Assembly (NCBI RefSeq): GCF_016906535.1
Contig: NC_057376.1
Span: forward strand, 744,001 to 808,000
From: Rhizoctonia solani
Lineage: Eukaryota; Basidiomycota; Agaricomycetes; Cantharellales; Ceratobasidiaceae
DNA length: 64,000 nt
Direction of reading: 5' to 3'
Shown piece after piece: positions 12,179-24,835 of the stretch. The translations under genes were made by a program, and so were the position numbers. The notes under the pieces were generated by a model. The model made no database searches, had not been told where the DNA came from, and was given only the letters and a program-made list of their open reading frames with translations. Positions within the stretch are counted from its first letter, which is position 1; the number at the start of each line of letters is the position of its first letter.

Positions 12179-13935
12179 ATGCATCGCCGAAAATCTCAGG
12201 TTTCTGTAGAGCTTCTGCATGCCCCGCTCTCCAAACGCGACGATAACAAGGTCCCCACATCAATTCGCGTTGACCGAAAACCGCCGAAAGCTCGACCGTC
12301 GCTTATGATGGTGAGCGTGGAGATACCAGTCAAAGGGTCGTCTTCCTCCAAGTTGAAGAACAAGGTCCAAGACCAGAACGTGGAACCTACCCCAGAAAAT
12401 GAGGATAGAACACTCAAGCGCAAAAGGAGTATATCAGATCCAACAAATAATAGCATCGTAGACACGAAAAAGAAAGGCCCTGAGCGAGGGCAGTCGAACA
12501 AGAAGGTCAGAAACCTATTCAATTTTCATTCCACGAGCCACTGACGAGATTCTTTATTGGACTGGACCGGATGGGGAACACAGACATCTGTCCAAAATAA
12601 GCCCGCTGAAGTTGTGGTGCCGCTTCCGCAGCCAAGGTGGATATCCATCTCCACGGATGTGTCATACGATGAGATTATGCAAAGGATGCAGGTCTGTGAA
12701 GCTTTCCCATCAGTTCGATCGTCGAACAGTACTTACAAACCTCCAGTTGAGGGAATTCTTAGCCAGGTTCCAGCCGTTGACAAAGCTTGCTCAAGTCCAT
12801 CTGGATACTTTGTCCCGGATATCTATTCCGACACGTCAATACATCCCTAGAGTTACTCTAAAAGCTGTCCTTTTGGCGCTCGTGGATCTAGTAGGAGCTG
12901 ATGCTCCGCCCAAGCTGCGGCAAGGATGCCAGACTGCACTTCGGCACATTCGGAATGCTAAAGGAGACCTTGCCATAACTTGGGACGCCCTTTCCGAGCT
13001 ACGCGAGACTTGTTACTCTGAACTTCCTAATCCGGATCACCCACCTATTACTGATAGCGGCGTGGTGGATGACGAAATTGAAGATGAGAATGAAGACCAA
13101 GGCAGAGTTACCCGCCAAGCATCACGACTTTCTCGAGCCTCTCAACCATCCCCACCTCCCAAAGATGATTCGTTTAGCTATCAATTAGTTTGTGGAGGAC
13201 AATTCCTGCCAATTTTGGTATTTCTGGCCGAACTAGCTCTCCAAACACCCAGTGTGCGCGCCGATGTAGATTATGGTATGCGCAGCTTATCTGTCGCAGC
13301 ACATAAAACGCATACAACCAAGTTGGCCGAGGAAAAATCTCGTTGGAACGACCAGCGCCAAAAGTTTGCATCAGTGCTTACCGCGCTTCAGTCCACCCGG
13401 TCCCAGGAAAAAGAAGCTGCTAATGCGCAAGGTACACGCACACGGGGTTCACCGACCGCCGCAAAAATCAAATATCAAATCCAAGGTAAGCACGCTTCCG
13501 CAAATTTTGGTTGCGCTGTCCCAACTCATGTGGTTCTAGCGAAAGGCTGCTGATGCCGATCATCAACGCATACTGCGAAAGCTATCGATTTCATACAATT
13601 TAGAGCTCCGTGCGTGTGCTGGCAGGGGGACATACCTTGGGTCAGATCAATCGGGAAGACAATATTTTGCTCTTGCACTGGCTCCCAAATCGACACGCAA
13701 CGAAAACCGATGGGATTATTGGTCTACATTTATTTCTTGCTGGGGACCAGAGGCTGATGGAATGGACTGTCGCTGGTATGGTTTCGACGACCCATCCGAA
13801 ATCAGACTTTTGGCCAGCGTACTAGAGCATGGGATAGGGCGGGGCCCGAGTCTCGTAAAGGACAAAGATCCTCTTATCAAATCACTGCTTAGTTATGCAG
13901 AATTCCTAGATGATCGTATCACGATCGAAGATTAG
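12179..13935 (+). CDS. Putative chromatin-associated protein with WHIM-like C-terminal region
   Basis: The ATG at 12179 starts a basic, low-complexity N-terminus (MHRRKSQVSVELLHAPLSKR) with NLS-like KRKR. A helical region follows (EFLARFQPLTKLAQVHL and LKAVLLALVDLVGADAPPK) that could be a DDT-like domain. An acidic linker (VVDDEIEDENEDQ) leads to a charged helix ending at about 13450. The last exon reads RACAGRGTYLGSDQSGRQYF, and the pattern LGxDxxGRxYW/F is typical of WHIM domains in ISWI-binding proteins. It continues through WYGFDDPSEIRLLASVL to TAG at 13933-13935. The role would be nucleosome spacing or linker-DNA binding; this is inferred from motif shape only. Introns near 12510-12560, 12690-12745 and 13485-13540 join the parts. 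Confidence 0.6.
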
Positions 13936-16900
13936 TCCAGCAATATAATTATTGTTTATCCCAATATGTATATTCTTCTTTGACCATCCTAATAGATCAT
14001 GTTAATAGCACCTTACACGACTGCCACTTTGCTGTGATCACTCTCAGTAGTCTTGGTTCAGATGGAATTCAACAACTTTATCGCGATTATTATTTATGAA
14101 CCACCCAAAAAACTCAAATCAATTTCGTGATTATCGCATGTTCTTGTGATCAGTGTTCCGAGCCTGATCCCAAGGACAGCCGCTAGGATATGTTCACACT
14201 GAGGTAAAGCGAACCAAGTTAGTGAGCCTGTTTGATGTCGATGGTTGAAAATGGATTTATCGGACCAACCATTTGCCCTTCCACGGACATAAGAAGCCGC
14301 GTAAGGTAGGTCTCACATGAACACCAGATTGTGGCAATTCCTGGATCTAACACAGTGGTGTCTATGCTGTTTCCCTCATCCTTGACATCAATTCGAACGT
14401 CCATAAGGTCAAGAAAAACGTGATGTACGCCGTTGGAGCCGGTCACTTGGATGAATTCTCGGTTTTGATGCACCAGCCGGATAACTAACATGAGATAAGT
14501 AGGGAAGCAAGCACAAACTTCCCTATTTAGGCGCGCAGAAGAAACAGCTTTCTTAGGGCTTACCCTTCCCTCTATCTATCAAATTTAATGCCTCGAGGAA
14601 TGTATGCTGAAAAATTCTGTGAAGCGACACCACCATATCTTCTTTTATATATAATATTGGTAAGCATTTGCTTCACTTTGAGGAAAGGGCTCACGTTCTC
14701 CACAATCTCTTATTTCTGATATAATGGCATTTGCTATTTGACTTGTAGCGGGGTCCATGGTAGGATCTTATTGGATCGCAAGCGAGCCAAAAATTTCCTC
14801 AGTGACGTTTGACGATCGTAATCTCATTGCTCTACAGCTTTAAGCGCCCACAACATGAACAAGCTCTCACTGGTTCCGAGTTGAAACTTGCCTCAACATG
14901 GAGAAAGTTACAATCTGTATACATAAATGACTATCTACATGCACTTAGACATACTTCACAATCTCTTCCCTTTATGTCTGTTATCAGATTTTGCGGCGAG
15001 AGCCTCCTGTGCAATAAGATGAATAATTGTGTAAATTAGCCTCAGTCTTCAATCTTCTCTACCCTAAACAATAAGTATGCCCTGTGACTCACGATTGAAG
15101 GCAGTTCTCTTGGCATCTATCAGGAGGACAAGTCGCGGAGTGGAATTGGCTAAACACACAAAGCGGGTCGTTGCAATCCAACTGCAACGGAACATAAACA
15201 ATGCTATCAAAAGATGAAGTAGCACATTGAATAATAGGCTTACTGCGTTTATTTTTACTCTATAGACGTGCTCGCATCTGTATCTATGACGAGTCTAAGT
15301 AACTGAACCATTGGATTAGAATATTGATACTTGATAACTTACTTTACCCACTCGACAAGGTCAAAGCACATTTTAACGCTTTGTTGGCGTGTAAATGGAT
15401 GCTCGTGTATGCGTTTACTTTCTCATCCACTTCAAATTTATACTTGTCGGAACAATCCATACTGTATTAGTTAGACAGGATGCAAACGTTTAAACATTCT
15501 AACGTGCCACACGGTCCGTCTCCTGTATGCACCGCGTGAGTAATGAAATTAGAACACTGTAGACATAGACCCTACTCATCAGTGGATTTCGTGACGGTCT
15601 TGATCTGCGAGTCTCCCTTGAGTGGGTTCATTGAGTTAGCAAGGGCTCCGACTCCAAGCCCAGCTGCTATATCAGGTAGACGAGATCTACTGATCAGGCT
15701 TGAAAACTTGGTTACCTCCTTCTGGAGCTAAGATCTTCATGGTAAAATCCTCATAGCTATCACTAGATAAAGGATAATTTTGCTACGGAACTTGGAGGTC
15801 GTAAAACTTATGAGCCGATCTAGCCGGAGTCCAATCGATTGTCACATATAGCAGTCGTTACGGCGTTTATATCCCTCTGATTCACTGCGTACAACTCAGC
15901 ATGAGTCCCAAGGGCTTATACTACCAAATATCCTGCTTTATTCTCTGCGGGCTCCGTAATTTATATCATGATTTTATTCGGTTATCACATAAATTCAAGT
16001 TGGCACTTTATCTTACTCGGTAGATACATGACAATAAAGCCTTGGCCGGCCATGCGATCTTGCTCGGTGGCGTGGCCTTGGTAACAACTGCCCCTCAAGC
16101 CCTTGCCGCCGTTTTACTGTTCTCAGAGCTCTTTCATATTGTCTACTACCCTATACTGCTGTGTACTCATCCGGAAAAAAATCTAGCTTAAGCGCAAGTA
16201 CGGTGCAACCCAATTGCAAAAATACGGATCTTCTGGACAAGAAATGCCGCGCTTTATATGCGGATGGTTGGTAGAGTCTCAGTACCGTTTTTGTCAACAC
16301 GCATTTCTAACTCACCTCTGCGTGTCTTCCAGATACGTTCTCTGTGTTCTTGGTATCAACGCTTGAACCACCCCCCCCCAGGGGACATAATGCGGACTTT
16401 CCGTACTTTTGAGGTTCACAATGAAACTGAAGGATCCTCTTACAGCTAATCCCAATATATATTTCATGTCTTGTAGATTCGTGCATCTCCACTAGAGGTC
16501 CAGCAACCGAGAGTTTGGCATGGTTTCCAAATAAATATATGGTGCATGAAAGATGCTCGTATTTCAGTGGCCCGCTGTAAGCTCTAGAATCGTAAACACT
16601 TTCTCTCATCTTTTATAATTATGAGGGTGTTGTTTAATGATAACATATCTATATCCTCTCTCACATGGCATGTATTGTGATTTGCGTGTATGTGCTACTA
16701 CCATGAGGATACTGTTGCAACAGCAACAGTTGCGCATGTTTCCTATGGCTGTTTAGTGCTCATTTCAGCGAGTTATCAATTACTCGCATACATAGGGAAT
16801 AACTTTGTCAGACCCTCAGTTAGAAATGCCTTAAGCCACTGCAGGTGTGGAGGATCAAAGCGCTGCTCCTAATGGAATTTAATACACTTCGGTTAGTCGG

Positions 16901-17669
16901 AGTGCGATTTATATCACGTACAATGCATATATTTGACGGTCCACCATAATCAGCATTCTTCAATACACAGGAGCATACGTTGCTTCTTGGTTGCTGTCCC
17001 GGCGGTTGTTTCAACAATGCTCAACCCCATTCCTACCGAGGCCTAAACAGTCATTATGGTTGAATGCACCCTTCATAATGCCTGCATTGATAATTCGCTG
17101 ATTGAAGGGAATACTAGAGCTAGTATAGTACATGCATCCAGCAGCATGTTGAATTCAGATAAATCAGTAAGGATTCGTTACGATAGGAGCTTGGCAACTC
17201 CTTTCGTAAGTGTAGTCACGACCATTAACATTGGTTTCATGGTTACCATGGTCGATAGGTTGCTACTCCTCGGGCACAATGTTTGGCGGACTAAATGATA
17301 TTTACGCGTTCTCTTGATGCATAGTTTCAGTATATTTATATTCAAATACTACCACACTAGAAGTTTGGGATCTATTACTGAGATGTATTGCATCTTGCTA
17401 GATCCACTACAGACTTCCACATGGGCTGATTACAATTAATCATTTAATATAGATTTCCGGCGTTCTTTATCCCCATTAGGCCAAATTATTACGATTCGGC
17501 ACCAGCTTCCCTATAGGTGATTTAGATGTAAATTCCTCTGGCACGAAGAGTGTTTCTCCGTTGCCACGTAGATGCCCAGAGAGTACTTATAATGACCATC
17601 ACATTGGGGAAACAAAGACTCCTACCAATATCTGCACCAACACCCTCAACCAGGTCGGAATCTCTTACG
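13936..17669. other. Gene-poor interval
   Basis: This 3.7-kb stretch is AT-richer than its flanks and holds only short frames (under 101 codons) on both strands. I see no domain, tRNA, long repeat or transposon signature. The one coding-looking piece is at 14219-14491 (listed separately). A run of nine or more C near 16370 is the only obvious low-complexity feature. Confidence 0.6.
14219..14491 (-). CDS. Unidentified short frame, possible exon or gene remnant
   Basis: A 90-codon minus-strand frame with even amino-acid composition (for example VTGSNGVHHVFLDLMDVRID, then GNSIDTTVLDPGIATIW). It looks more protein-like than other short frames in this gene-poor interval, but I recognise no family. 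It could be a small gene, one exon of a longer gene whose other exons I cannot see, or a relic. Weak evidence. Confidence 0.2.
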   Translation of the reverse strand: MLVIRLVHQNREFIQVTGSNGVHHVFLDLMDVRIDVKDEGNSIDTTVLDPGIATIWCSCETYLTRLLMSVEGQMVGPINPFSTIDIKQAH

Positions 17670-18655
17670 ATGAAGGCAACAAAAGTTGTTCTCCTGGCTG
17701 CTTCATTTGGATTAGCACAATGCGCTGATTGGGTTAACTTCAAGTCGGTGAAGTATCTTTTTGTCTTGTAAGTAAAAACTCCATTGGTCCGGAATTCAAT
17801 TATTGAGATCGACTCATAACCCCCTCAAAGTGGTGATTCTTACTCCACAGTTGGTTTTCGGAGCACCTCTCCTGTTCCGAACCCAACCAATCCTATTGGG
17901 CTCAAGTATCCAGGGACCACCATTACAAAGGGCGAGAACTGGGCTGGAGTCCTCACCACAAAGGTTAACGAGTCATTGATTCTCACCTGGGACTATGCTG
18001 TCAGCGGACAACAAGTCACCGGAGTCGTAAAACAAATTGGAGAACAGTTTATTCCCACAGCAGGAAAACGGCCTTCATGGTGTCCTTGGAATGCTACGAA
18101 CTCACTTTTCGTTACTTGGATCGGTATCAATGATATCAAGTTCGTCTATCTCATCCAAATCTGCTGTTTTGAGTACTGATCTTCCTATGATTCAGCCGTG
18201 GAGTTGTGAGTGAGCGGCTGCCAATGCTATTTGGGCTTCAACACGATTTGTACCAGAATGGGGCCCGTAATTTCTTGTTCCTAAACCTCCCTCCTTTCGA
18301 CCGTGCACCAGGTGTGTTTTAACCATATTACTGCGGGATCTGTCTTACCCAGCTCGCTACTTATCTTTCAGGTGCGGGCTACAGTCAACAAGTCAAGGGC
18401 GAGATCGCCAAATGGAATACTGCCCTTCCTACACACATTGCAAACTTCACTGCGACTCACAAGGGTGCGACTGCATTCTTATATGATACACAAGTACTGT
18501 GGGACGAGTTTTACGCAAAGCCGGATGCATTCAACATAACCAACCCTGATACAATTAAGGGAGGGCTGTGGTACGACGAGTATCATCCTTCCACAGAAAT
18601 CCAGAGAGTTATTGGACAAAGGGTTGCCAAGTTCTTAAAGTCTAAATCTCGCTAG
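17670..18655 (+). CDS. Secreted carbohydrate esterase, CE16-type (GDSL family acetylesterase)
   Basis: This enzyme removes acetyl groups from hemicellulose-derived oligosaccharides outside the cell. A signal peptide is visible (MKATKVVLLAASFGLAQC, cleaved near ADW). Splicing of the first intron joins FVF to GDSYSTVGFRSTSP, giving the block I catalytic Ser. WIGINDI is block III with the oxyanion Asn, and WYDEYHPS near the C-terminus carries the catalytic Asp and His. FGLQHDLYQNGARNFLFLNL matches the CE16 core. Introns lie at about 17767-17829, 18141-18195 and 18312-18371. The reading frame ends at TAG 18653-18655 at the length usual for the family (about 300 residues). No frame breaks are seen. 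It stands alone after a gene-poor interval. Confidence 0.88.
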
Positions 18656-18966
18656 AAAATATATGTATACAGCACGTAATTTTTTTTCCAATCTGATCAT
18701 GCTTTCGTTGCGCTGGAATGGAAAGTGTGGGTGCATTTAGCCAGGCGCCAAGATTGAGTATGAAACATATATGGCAGATTTGAATCATTCATGTCCAAGC
18801 CAAGCGGCGCCGTTTTTCAATTGCTTATACAAGCACATATGTCTACTATTATGTAACTACTATCTCGGAGCTTGCTGTTCCGTCATCAGGCTTGATTGCA
18901 CCATTCATAAGAATTGTTGTCTAAAACATAACTTGGCGAAAAGCCACTTTCACCCTTTAGGATTGC

Positions 18967-21016
18967 ATGTCAGGGGACGAACCTATTTCCAGCGCACAGG
19001 TCGCACAACAGCGCAGGCAATATGGTATAGGACTTCTGCTGTTACTTATTGTAGTTCTGGAGTGGACTGGCTCCAATTTCTTGACGCAGGTGAGTCCTCG
19101 TGAATTTCGGAAGTCATTTTTGGCTCATCTCTGTGGCCGAAGAATCTCTTTGAAGATGGCTACAACAAACCCTTTTTGTCAGTCGATGTTTATATTGCCA
19201 TTTTTGACTCACCCTCACAGTGTAACGTATATGAACACGGCCTCGTTTGCACTCTACCTAATACCGGCTTTGGCCAAGCATGCTCTTGGGGAAAGGAACT
19301 CTGCAAAAAGAGACCATGTGTAAGTAGAGTGTACATCCTCTAGCAAATTATCTTATCTTATCCGAATGTAGAAGGGAGGGATACCAGGCACTGGTTGATG
19401 ACGATGAGTCTGGAGTAAACGATGAAGTCAGTATTCTCATTGAAATAGGACTCAAATAGCCTTTAAGCATTCTTTAACAGTGTTCTACCGACCCAGAAGT
19501 GACCACCCCCACGAGAGATTCTCCGCTGACTGTTCCGGAAACTGCCAGACTTGCGTCAATATTTTGCGTATTTTGGTTCGCTGCCAACTGGACTGTGAAC
19601 GCATCGCTAGGGTTTACGAGCGTCGCCAGCACGACTATCTTGTCCAGTATGAGTGGTGCGTTGTGCGCCATCACGATTGATAAAGAAACTGACTGTAAAC
19701 AGGGTTTTTTACGCTTTTGATTGGTCGTGCGTTCAGTGTTGAGACGCTGAACCTATACAAACTCGGAGCAGTGATAGTAAGGTTGGTTTCAAATCGTAAA
19801 CTTGCGATTCCTTTCAAACATTTTAGGGTAGTTTTGCTGGAAGTGTGTTGGTTTCTTTGGCGGATAGTCCCGGGACAGAATCCCCCATCACCGGTAGCCC
19901 GAGATTCAACTCTGGCCACTCTCATCCTCAAGCCATCGTTGGTATGCCTTCCGCGGATATTTAAGTGTTATTAAACTGAATCATCTCTGTCCAGGGGACT
20001 TTCTGGCGCTTGGCTCGGCCTTATTTTATGCTCTATATGTCGTCCTGCTGAAAGTACGGATCGGTGACGAATCCAGAATTAATATGCAGCTCTTCTTCGG
20101 ATTTGTTGGAATCTTCAACGTTCTCGGGTTTTGGCCGATCGGGGTGCTCCTACATTATACTGGAGTTGAAATGTTCGAGCCTCCGAGTTCAAGGAAAGCC
20201 TTGTATGCCGTTCTATTGAATGTGAGGGTTTTGTTTATCTGCCTGAAGTGCTGCTGACCAGCGCGAATACACCCCAGATGTTCATTACCCTATCTAGCGA
20301 CTTCATTTACGTGGTAAGTGTTTTGAATATCTTTCCAAATGTCCGCCGAAATAAACCTCCTATACCTCTTACTAGCTGGCGATGCTTAAAACAACCCCTT
20401 TGGTTGTTACCGTTGGATTGAGTTTGACCATTCCACTTGCCGTTGCTGGAGACTTGTTCTTAGGGACTTCAACTTCGGCTCAGGCGATTGTTGGGGCAAC
20501 GTTGGTTCTTTTTGCTTTTGTGTGATTGGACTGGGAGATCGAGAGGAAGCGTCTGGTAGTACCGGAGCCCTTCATAACGAAAGCGATAGAGGAAGGCCGA
20601 CTGAAAGGCATGATGGGCAACGTCAAGTCCCACCATTTAGTCACCTTCAAGATGACGAAGATCTCCGAAAATCAGTCGAAGCAATATTTGCGTCAAGACG
20701 AGAACAAGCTCGACGAATCAGACGGGAGTCCGGCCGAACAGAGTCTGGAACTACCCAGGAAATAAACAACCAAGGGGGCACAAGTGGCGGATCCAATCTA
20801 CTTGAACGTGGTCGAAGCCGAACTCGCAGTGGAACTTTCAGACGGGAGAGAGTATCCGGCAGCCTTCGAAGATCTCAGGAACGACGGACGAGGTCAAGAA
20901 CTGGGCGGAAGAGTAGCTCAGAGCGCGATGATGCCAGTCGCGGAGATTTCCGAGCGCAGGGATGGAATTACGACGAAGCTCTTTTGTCGGACTCTGAGGA
21001 AAATACAGAAGTATAG
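18967..21016 (+). CDS. SLC35F-type drug/metabolite (EamA) transporter with long charged tail
   Basis: A multi-pass transporter of the YML018C/THI74/SLC35F5 group; substrate unknown, likely in a vacuolar or other endomembrane. The ATG at 18967 is followed by a first membrane segment (GIGLLLLLIVVLEWTGSNFL). Further segments include SIFCVFWFAANWTVNASL, the motif TSVASTTILSSMSGFFTLLI, FLALGSALFYALYVVLLKV and VTVGLSLTIPLAVAGDLFL. Short introns fall throughout. Near 20520 the last helix (LVLFAFV) meets TGA; adding one base gives FVVIGLGDREEASGS and a frame open to TAG at 21014-21016. That frame encodes an RS/RR-rich tail ending NYDEALLSDSEENTEV. The break is most likely a sequence error. If not, the protein ends at 20524 and the tail is not made. 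Confidence 0.75.
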
Positions 21017-21154
21017 TAGCGGTATAGTGGTTAATCTCGCTTGGTCTTGATTTCTTGTAAATTAACATTGTTTTTGGCTGTCGGGTCCGATGATGTCATA
21101 CGCGTGATCAAATATTTTCAATCTCATACCTTTACCCTCTTGTCCATTGCCCAC

Positions 21155-24100
21155 ATGAGCTGGGGGCTAAGACTTTCTCGTGCCAAGTCACTCGCGTCTC
21201 CAACGCGCTTTCGGTATTTTCTCTCGCAGCCCGATTTCAGCCATGTAGCACGGAATCATCTTTCAAATGGTATGATCATTCAGTGGTAGCTGCTTTTTCT
21301 TATACACCAACAATCGATAACGATCTGAAGGGCACCATCCCTTTACTAAGCCACGCCTTTTGACTGGGGTCTTTGTGGCTGGTGGCTCTTGGTACTTACT
21401 GGGCCCCGGATCGAATTGCGACGAAGTAAGGGAGCATCCGTATCGTACTACTACCAATCCAAAGGAATCGCCCGATACTCCAATACGGAAAGACACCCAA
21501 GTATGTCTGCGGTCAATGATACTGGTTAGAAATTGCATTAAAGTTTTTTCAAAGGGCGAATCCGTGTTCACGTTTGATGGAGAGTCGACCCTCTCGGCTG
21601 CCCTCGCAGCTCTAACTTCATGGACGTGGCCAGAGGCCTTTGAATGGCTTCAAGATCGTGCTAGCATCCTAATACTAGAATTGAGCCGAGCCCCGGGTTC
21701 CCTATGGAGTGAAATTGTGGATTCGCCTCCCAGTCCTCAAGATCATCCGGAATATGACTGGGAGGCGGAGGTACGACTAGGAGATGAATTGTGCATTGCC
21801 GAACGGGCGTTCCTTCGCAGTCGACGACGAAAAATGCGAGCTGCATTTGCTAGGTTATTCGGCGTACCCATTCAAGAGATAGACGAACGCGATCTTCCTA
21901 TTGTTGCAATTGCAGCTTCAGGCGGAGGTAAGCCATGAGTTTCGCATCCCCGTTCAACGGACTTTAAGTGATACATTAGGGTTTCGTGCAATGGTGAATA
22001 CCTCTGGTGCTTTGAAAGGGGCTGAAGATACTGGTATCTTGAATTGTACTTCATACATTTCAGGTATATCGGGTAAGTAGAATGGACAACTAGATGAACC
22101 AGGTCTCAACTATTGTAGGGAGTTGTTGGGCTTTGGCGATGATGTATAGTGGCGTTGTCGGAAGTCCGTCTCCATCCGAGGTTCTGAAACATCTCCGATC
22201 TCGCATTCAGGTTCCTTACCTAGATATGAGGAACTTCGATATTATCATCACCCCTCCTTTCAATAAAGTATGCAAAGTGTCATCCATATGCTGAACGGGC
22301 TAACTCAACCGCCCGTACAGTACCTCCTGGGTGGAATCCTGCATAAAGCGACTGCTCCTGAATGGGGCAATGTCTCATTGACAGGTATTATCGCCATTTA
22401 CTTCAGCCACATGCGAAAGCTCTAAGACTTGTATACATAGACATTTATGGAACCCTTCTCTCGGCGCGTCTCTCGTCCCGAGGACGCAAAGAAGTTAGAT
22501 CCTCATTGTCTATCTTTACATCAATTCCGTCGATTCGTTGACGATGGGTCTTATCCAATGGTGCGTGTTGATAAATGGACAGGCTCAGTGCCTCATACTC
22601 TATCCAGCCCATCATGACAGCCATATCTAGACATCTTAGACAGGATTTGGAAAGCCAAGAAGTCGAAGCAAAGAGGCAGGAACGAAGGTCTTATGGACCA
22701 ACTCGGCGGTTAAGATTGAGGAAAGAGGCTGAAGAGCTGGAAGCACGAGCACGTTGGCTTTGGTTCGAGTGGTCACCATACGAAGTTGGATGTGACGAGC
22801 TAGGAGGTTCGCTATCTCCCTTATCTCGTTGAAACCCTCTCTTTTCCTAATAAAGCTGCATATGCGTAGCCTGGATACCATCCTGGGCCCTGGGGCGGCG
22901 ATTCGAGAATGGTCGCAATGTTGAGAGACGGGTAAGTATATCACTCCTTCTGTGAAATGATAAACTCATGCCTACCTAAAAGCCTGAAATAAGCTTGACC
23001 CTTCTGTCGGGTAGGTGATTACGCAGATGCACCCTACTCTCTCATTAACTGGTACTTTTATAGGATCTTTGGGTCGGCGTTTTGCGCATCCTTACAACAC
23101 GTAGGGCGACGGGAAGTTTGCTATTTTGTATTTTCGCTTATCAGTTTAATTTCTTTCAGTATTTCCTCGAAGTTAAACCGCTCCTACGTGATTTACCTCT
23201 ACCTATCTTCAACTGGCTTAACAATGTCCTCGTTGAGAAAGAGAAGGAGTTTGACGTCATTCACCCAGTTCCACCAACCGGTCTTCCCAACTTTGTCAAG
23301 GGGCTCGAGGATCAATTAAGATACGGGAGCCCTGATGGCATCACAGAAACCGAGACCTTGCGGTTTATGGTGAGGATGACTTTCTCCATCGGTAGTTTAC
23401 TATCGGTGTCATGATGTCCTTAGGGCTGACACGCTAAACTCACGTGGCAACAGGATGCCGGCGCCGAATTAAACATCCCATACTACCCTCTATTACGCCG
23501 TGGGTAGACTGCATTATTGCGTTGGATGCGAGCGCGGACTCCCAGGTAAGGAACAACCAATCAGCGATTTCAAGTCGAGTTGATTTGACCTTTGCCTATC
23601 TAAGGATTTATGGTTCACTCGCGCCGAAGGTAGGTGTAGAAAATTCGTTAGCACCGCTTATTTCTAACCGAGGGTGGGTTCCTGGGGCTGCTTAGAGTAC
23701 GCCGCCCGTCGAGGACTACAAACATGGCCAAAAGCCCGTTGGCCCAAGATCTTGCGACCCACAGTCCGGGGCTCGGATGTCCCAGTGCTCAGTGTCAAGA
23801 CTCAAGGATACCAAACGATAGCGAAGGCGAACTACATTGGCATCACAGCTCCTATGGGAACGTGCCACAATGGTCCATCAATGGTAAGGCGATGCTCGGA
23901 ACCGGGCCAAAGACCGAGACCCGACTCTCACAAAAAGGAGACCTTGGACGAATCGGTGATAGAAGACCAAACCCTCGAGTGCCTACGTTTTGGATAGGCT
24001 CTGATAATGGTCCTCGCGTGTGGATGAGGACCTGGCTTCCAGAGATGGTATCGGCATTGTATACGTGAGCCCGAATTGCCTTCTATATAGATACTGGCTA

Positions 24101-24440
24101 TTCGTCTTGTATGCTTTTTCACCTTTGCATTTACACAGATGCCACTAATCCCCGAAGAAGTTCAACGTAGGTATGGTGGGATTTTTGGGATCCAATGGTT
24201 GTCTCGACCTGGCGATTCGAGCTACAACATGAGACTGACAAACTATTGGCTACGGCCGAGGTGTTCGTCACGTTGTTCAGCCCAGTATAACAATTCCATG
24301 GACTGATACCACACGGTGTGATGAACTTTAAAGATGGTCACCAGAAAATCGCACGCGTGCTCAAAGTGATGTGGATGCGGAAACGCAATGCCCGTCTTGA
24401 GAGAGAACAGCAGAAATGGAAAATGATTTCGATCGACTAG
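21155..24440 (+). CDS. Cytosolic phospholipase A2-like (patatin/cPLA2 fold) acyl hydrolase
   Basis: Predicted to cleave acyl chains from glycerophospholipids. The start at 21155 gives a basic, Arg/Ser-rich N-terminus (MSWGLRLSRAKSLASPTRFR), mitochondrial-presequence-like, then a possible membrane segment (LTGVFVAGGSWYLLG). The catalytic core has the oxyanion loop ASGGG joined to FRAM, the nucleophile motif SGISGSCWALAMMYSG (GxSGS), and the second catalytic residue in DAGAELNIPYYPLL. The later part (FWIGSDNGPRVWMRTWLPEM) belongs to the same lineage of fungal proteins. Frame breaks occur near 22470 and 24285-24330. The C-terminal helix (VMWMRKRNARLEREQQKW) lies in the first copy of a tandem duplication, where a missing A makes it stop at 24440. 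With that A restored it would run to TGA at 24457. Confidence 0.75.
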
Positions 24441-24664
24441 TAGAATGTACTTCGTGATCTACACTTAGAAACTCTTCCCAATATATACCGAGACTCAGGG
24501 CTATGGCAGCTGCTCAAAGTGATGTGGATGCGGAAACGCAATGCCCGTCTTGAGAGAGAACAGCAGAAATGGAAAAATGATTTCGATCGACTAGTAGAAT
24601 GTACTTCGTGATCTACACTTAGAAACTCTTCCCAATATATACCGAGACTCAGGGCTATGGCAGC
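24358..24664 (+). repeat. Tandem duplication of about 153 bp at the 3' end of the lipase gene
   Basis: Copy 1 spans 24358-24510 and copy 2 24511-24664. They are identical except that an A run after cagaaatgg has four A in copy 1 and five in copy 2. Both start tgctcaaagt and end ctatggcagc. The five-A copy reads through WKNDFDRLVECTS to TGA; the four-A copy shifts frame and stops early. The near-perfect identity means a very recent duplication or an assembly artefact. Confidence 0.95.
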
Positions 24665-24835
24665 TTAGCCAATCACTTATATGCGCCCCTATCTTTAGTT
24701 GGAATCCTCTCAAGCGGATACAGTTCTGGTAAAATTCACTTTTCATTTCAGTAAAAGAAAGCACAATTATACAGCTTTCAAACCAGATAGTAAAGCAAGA
24801 GAGTGTCATGCAGTTCGAAAACACCAAATTGAAAA

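Noticed and set aside
16365..16382. Poly-C run as a possible regulatory or recombination element
   Set aside because: It is an isolated homopolymer in a gene-poor interval with no flanking repeat.
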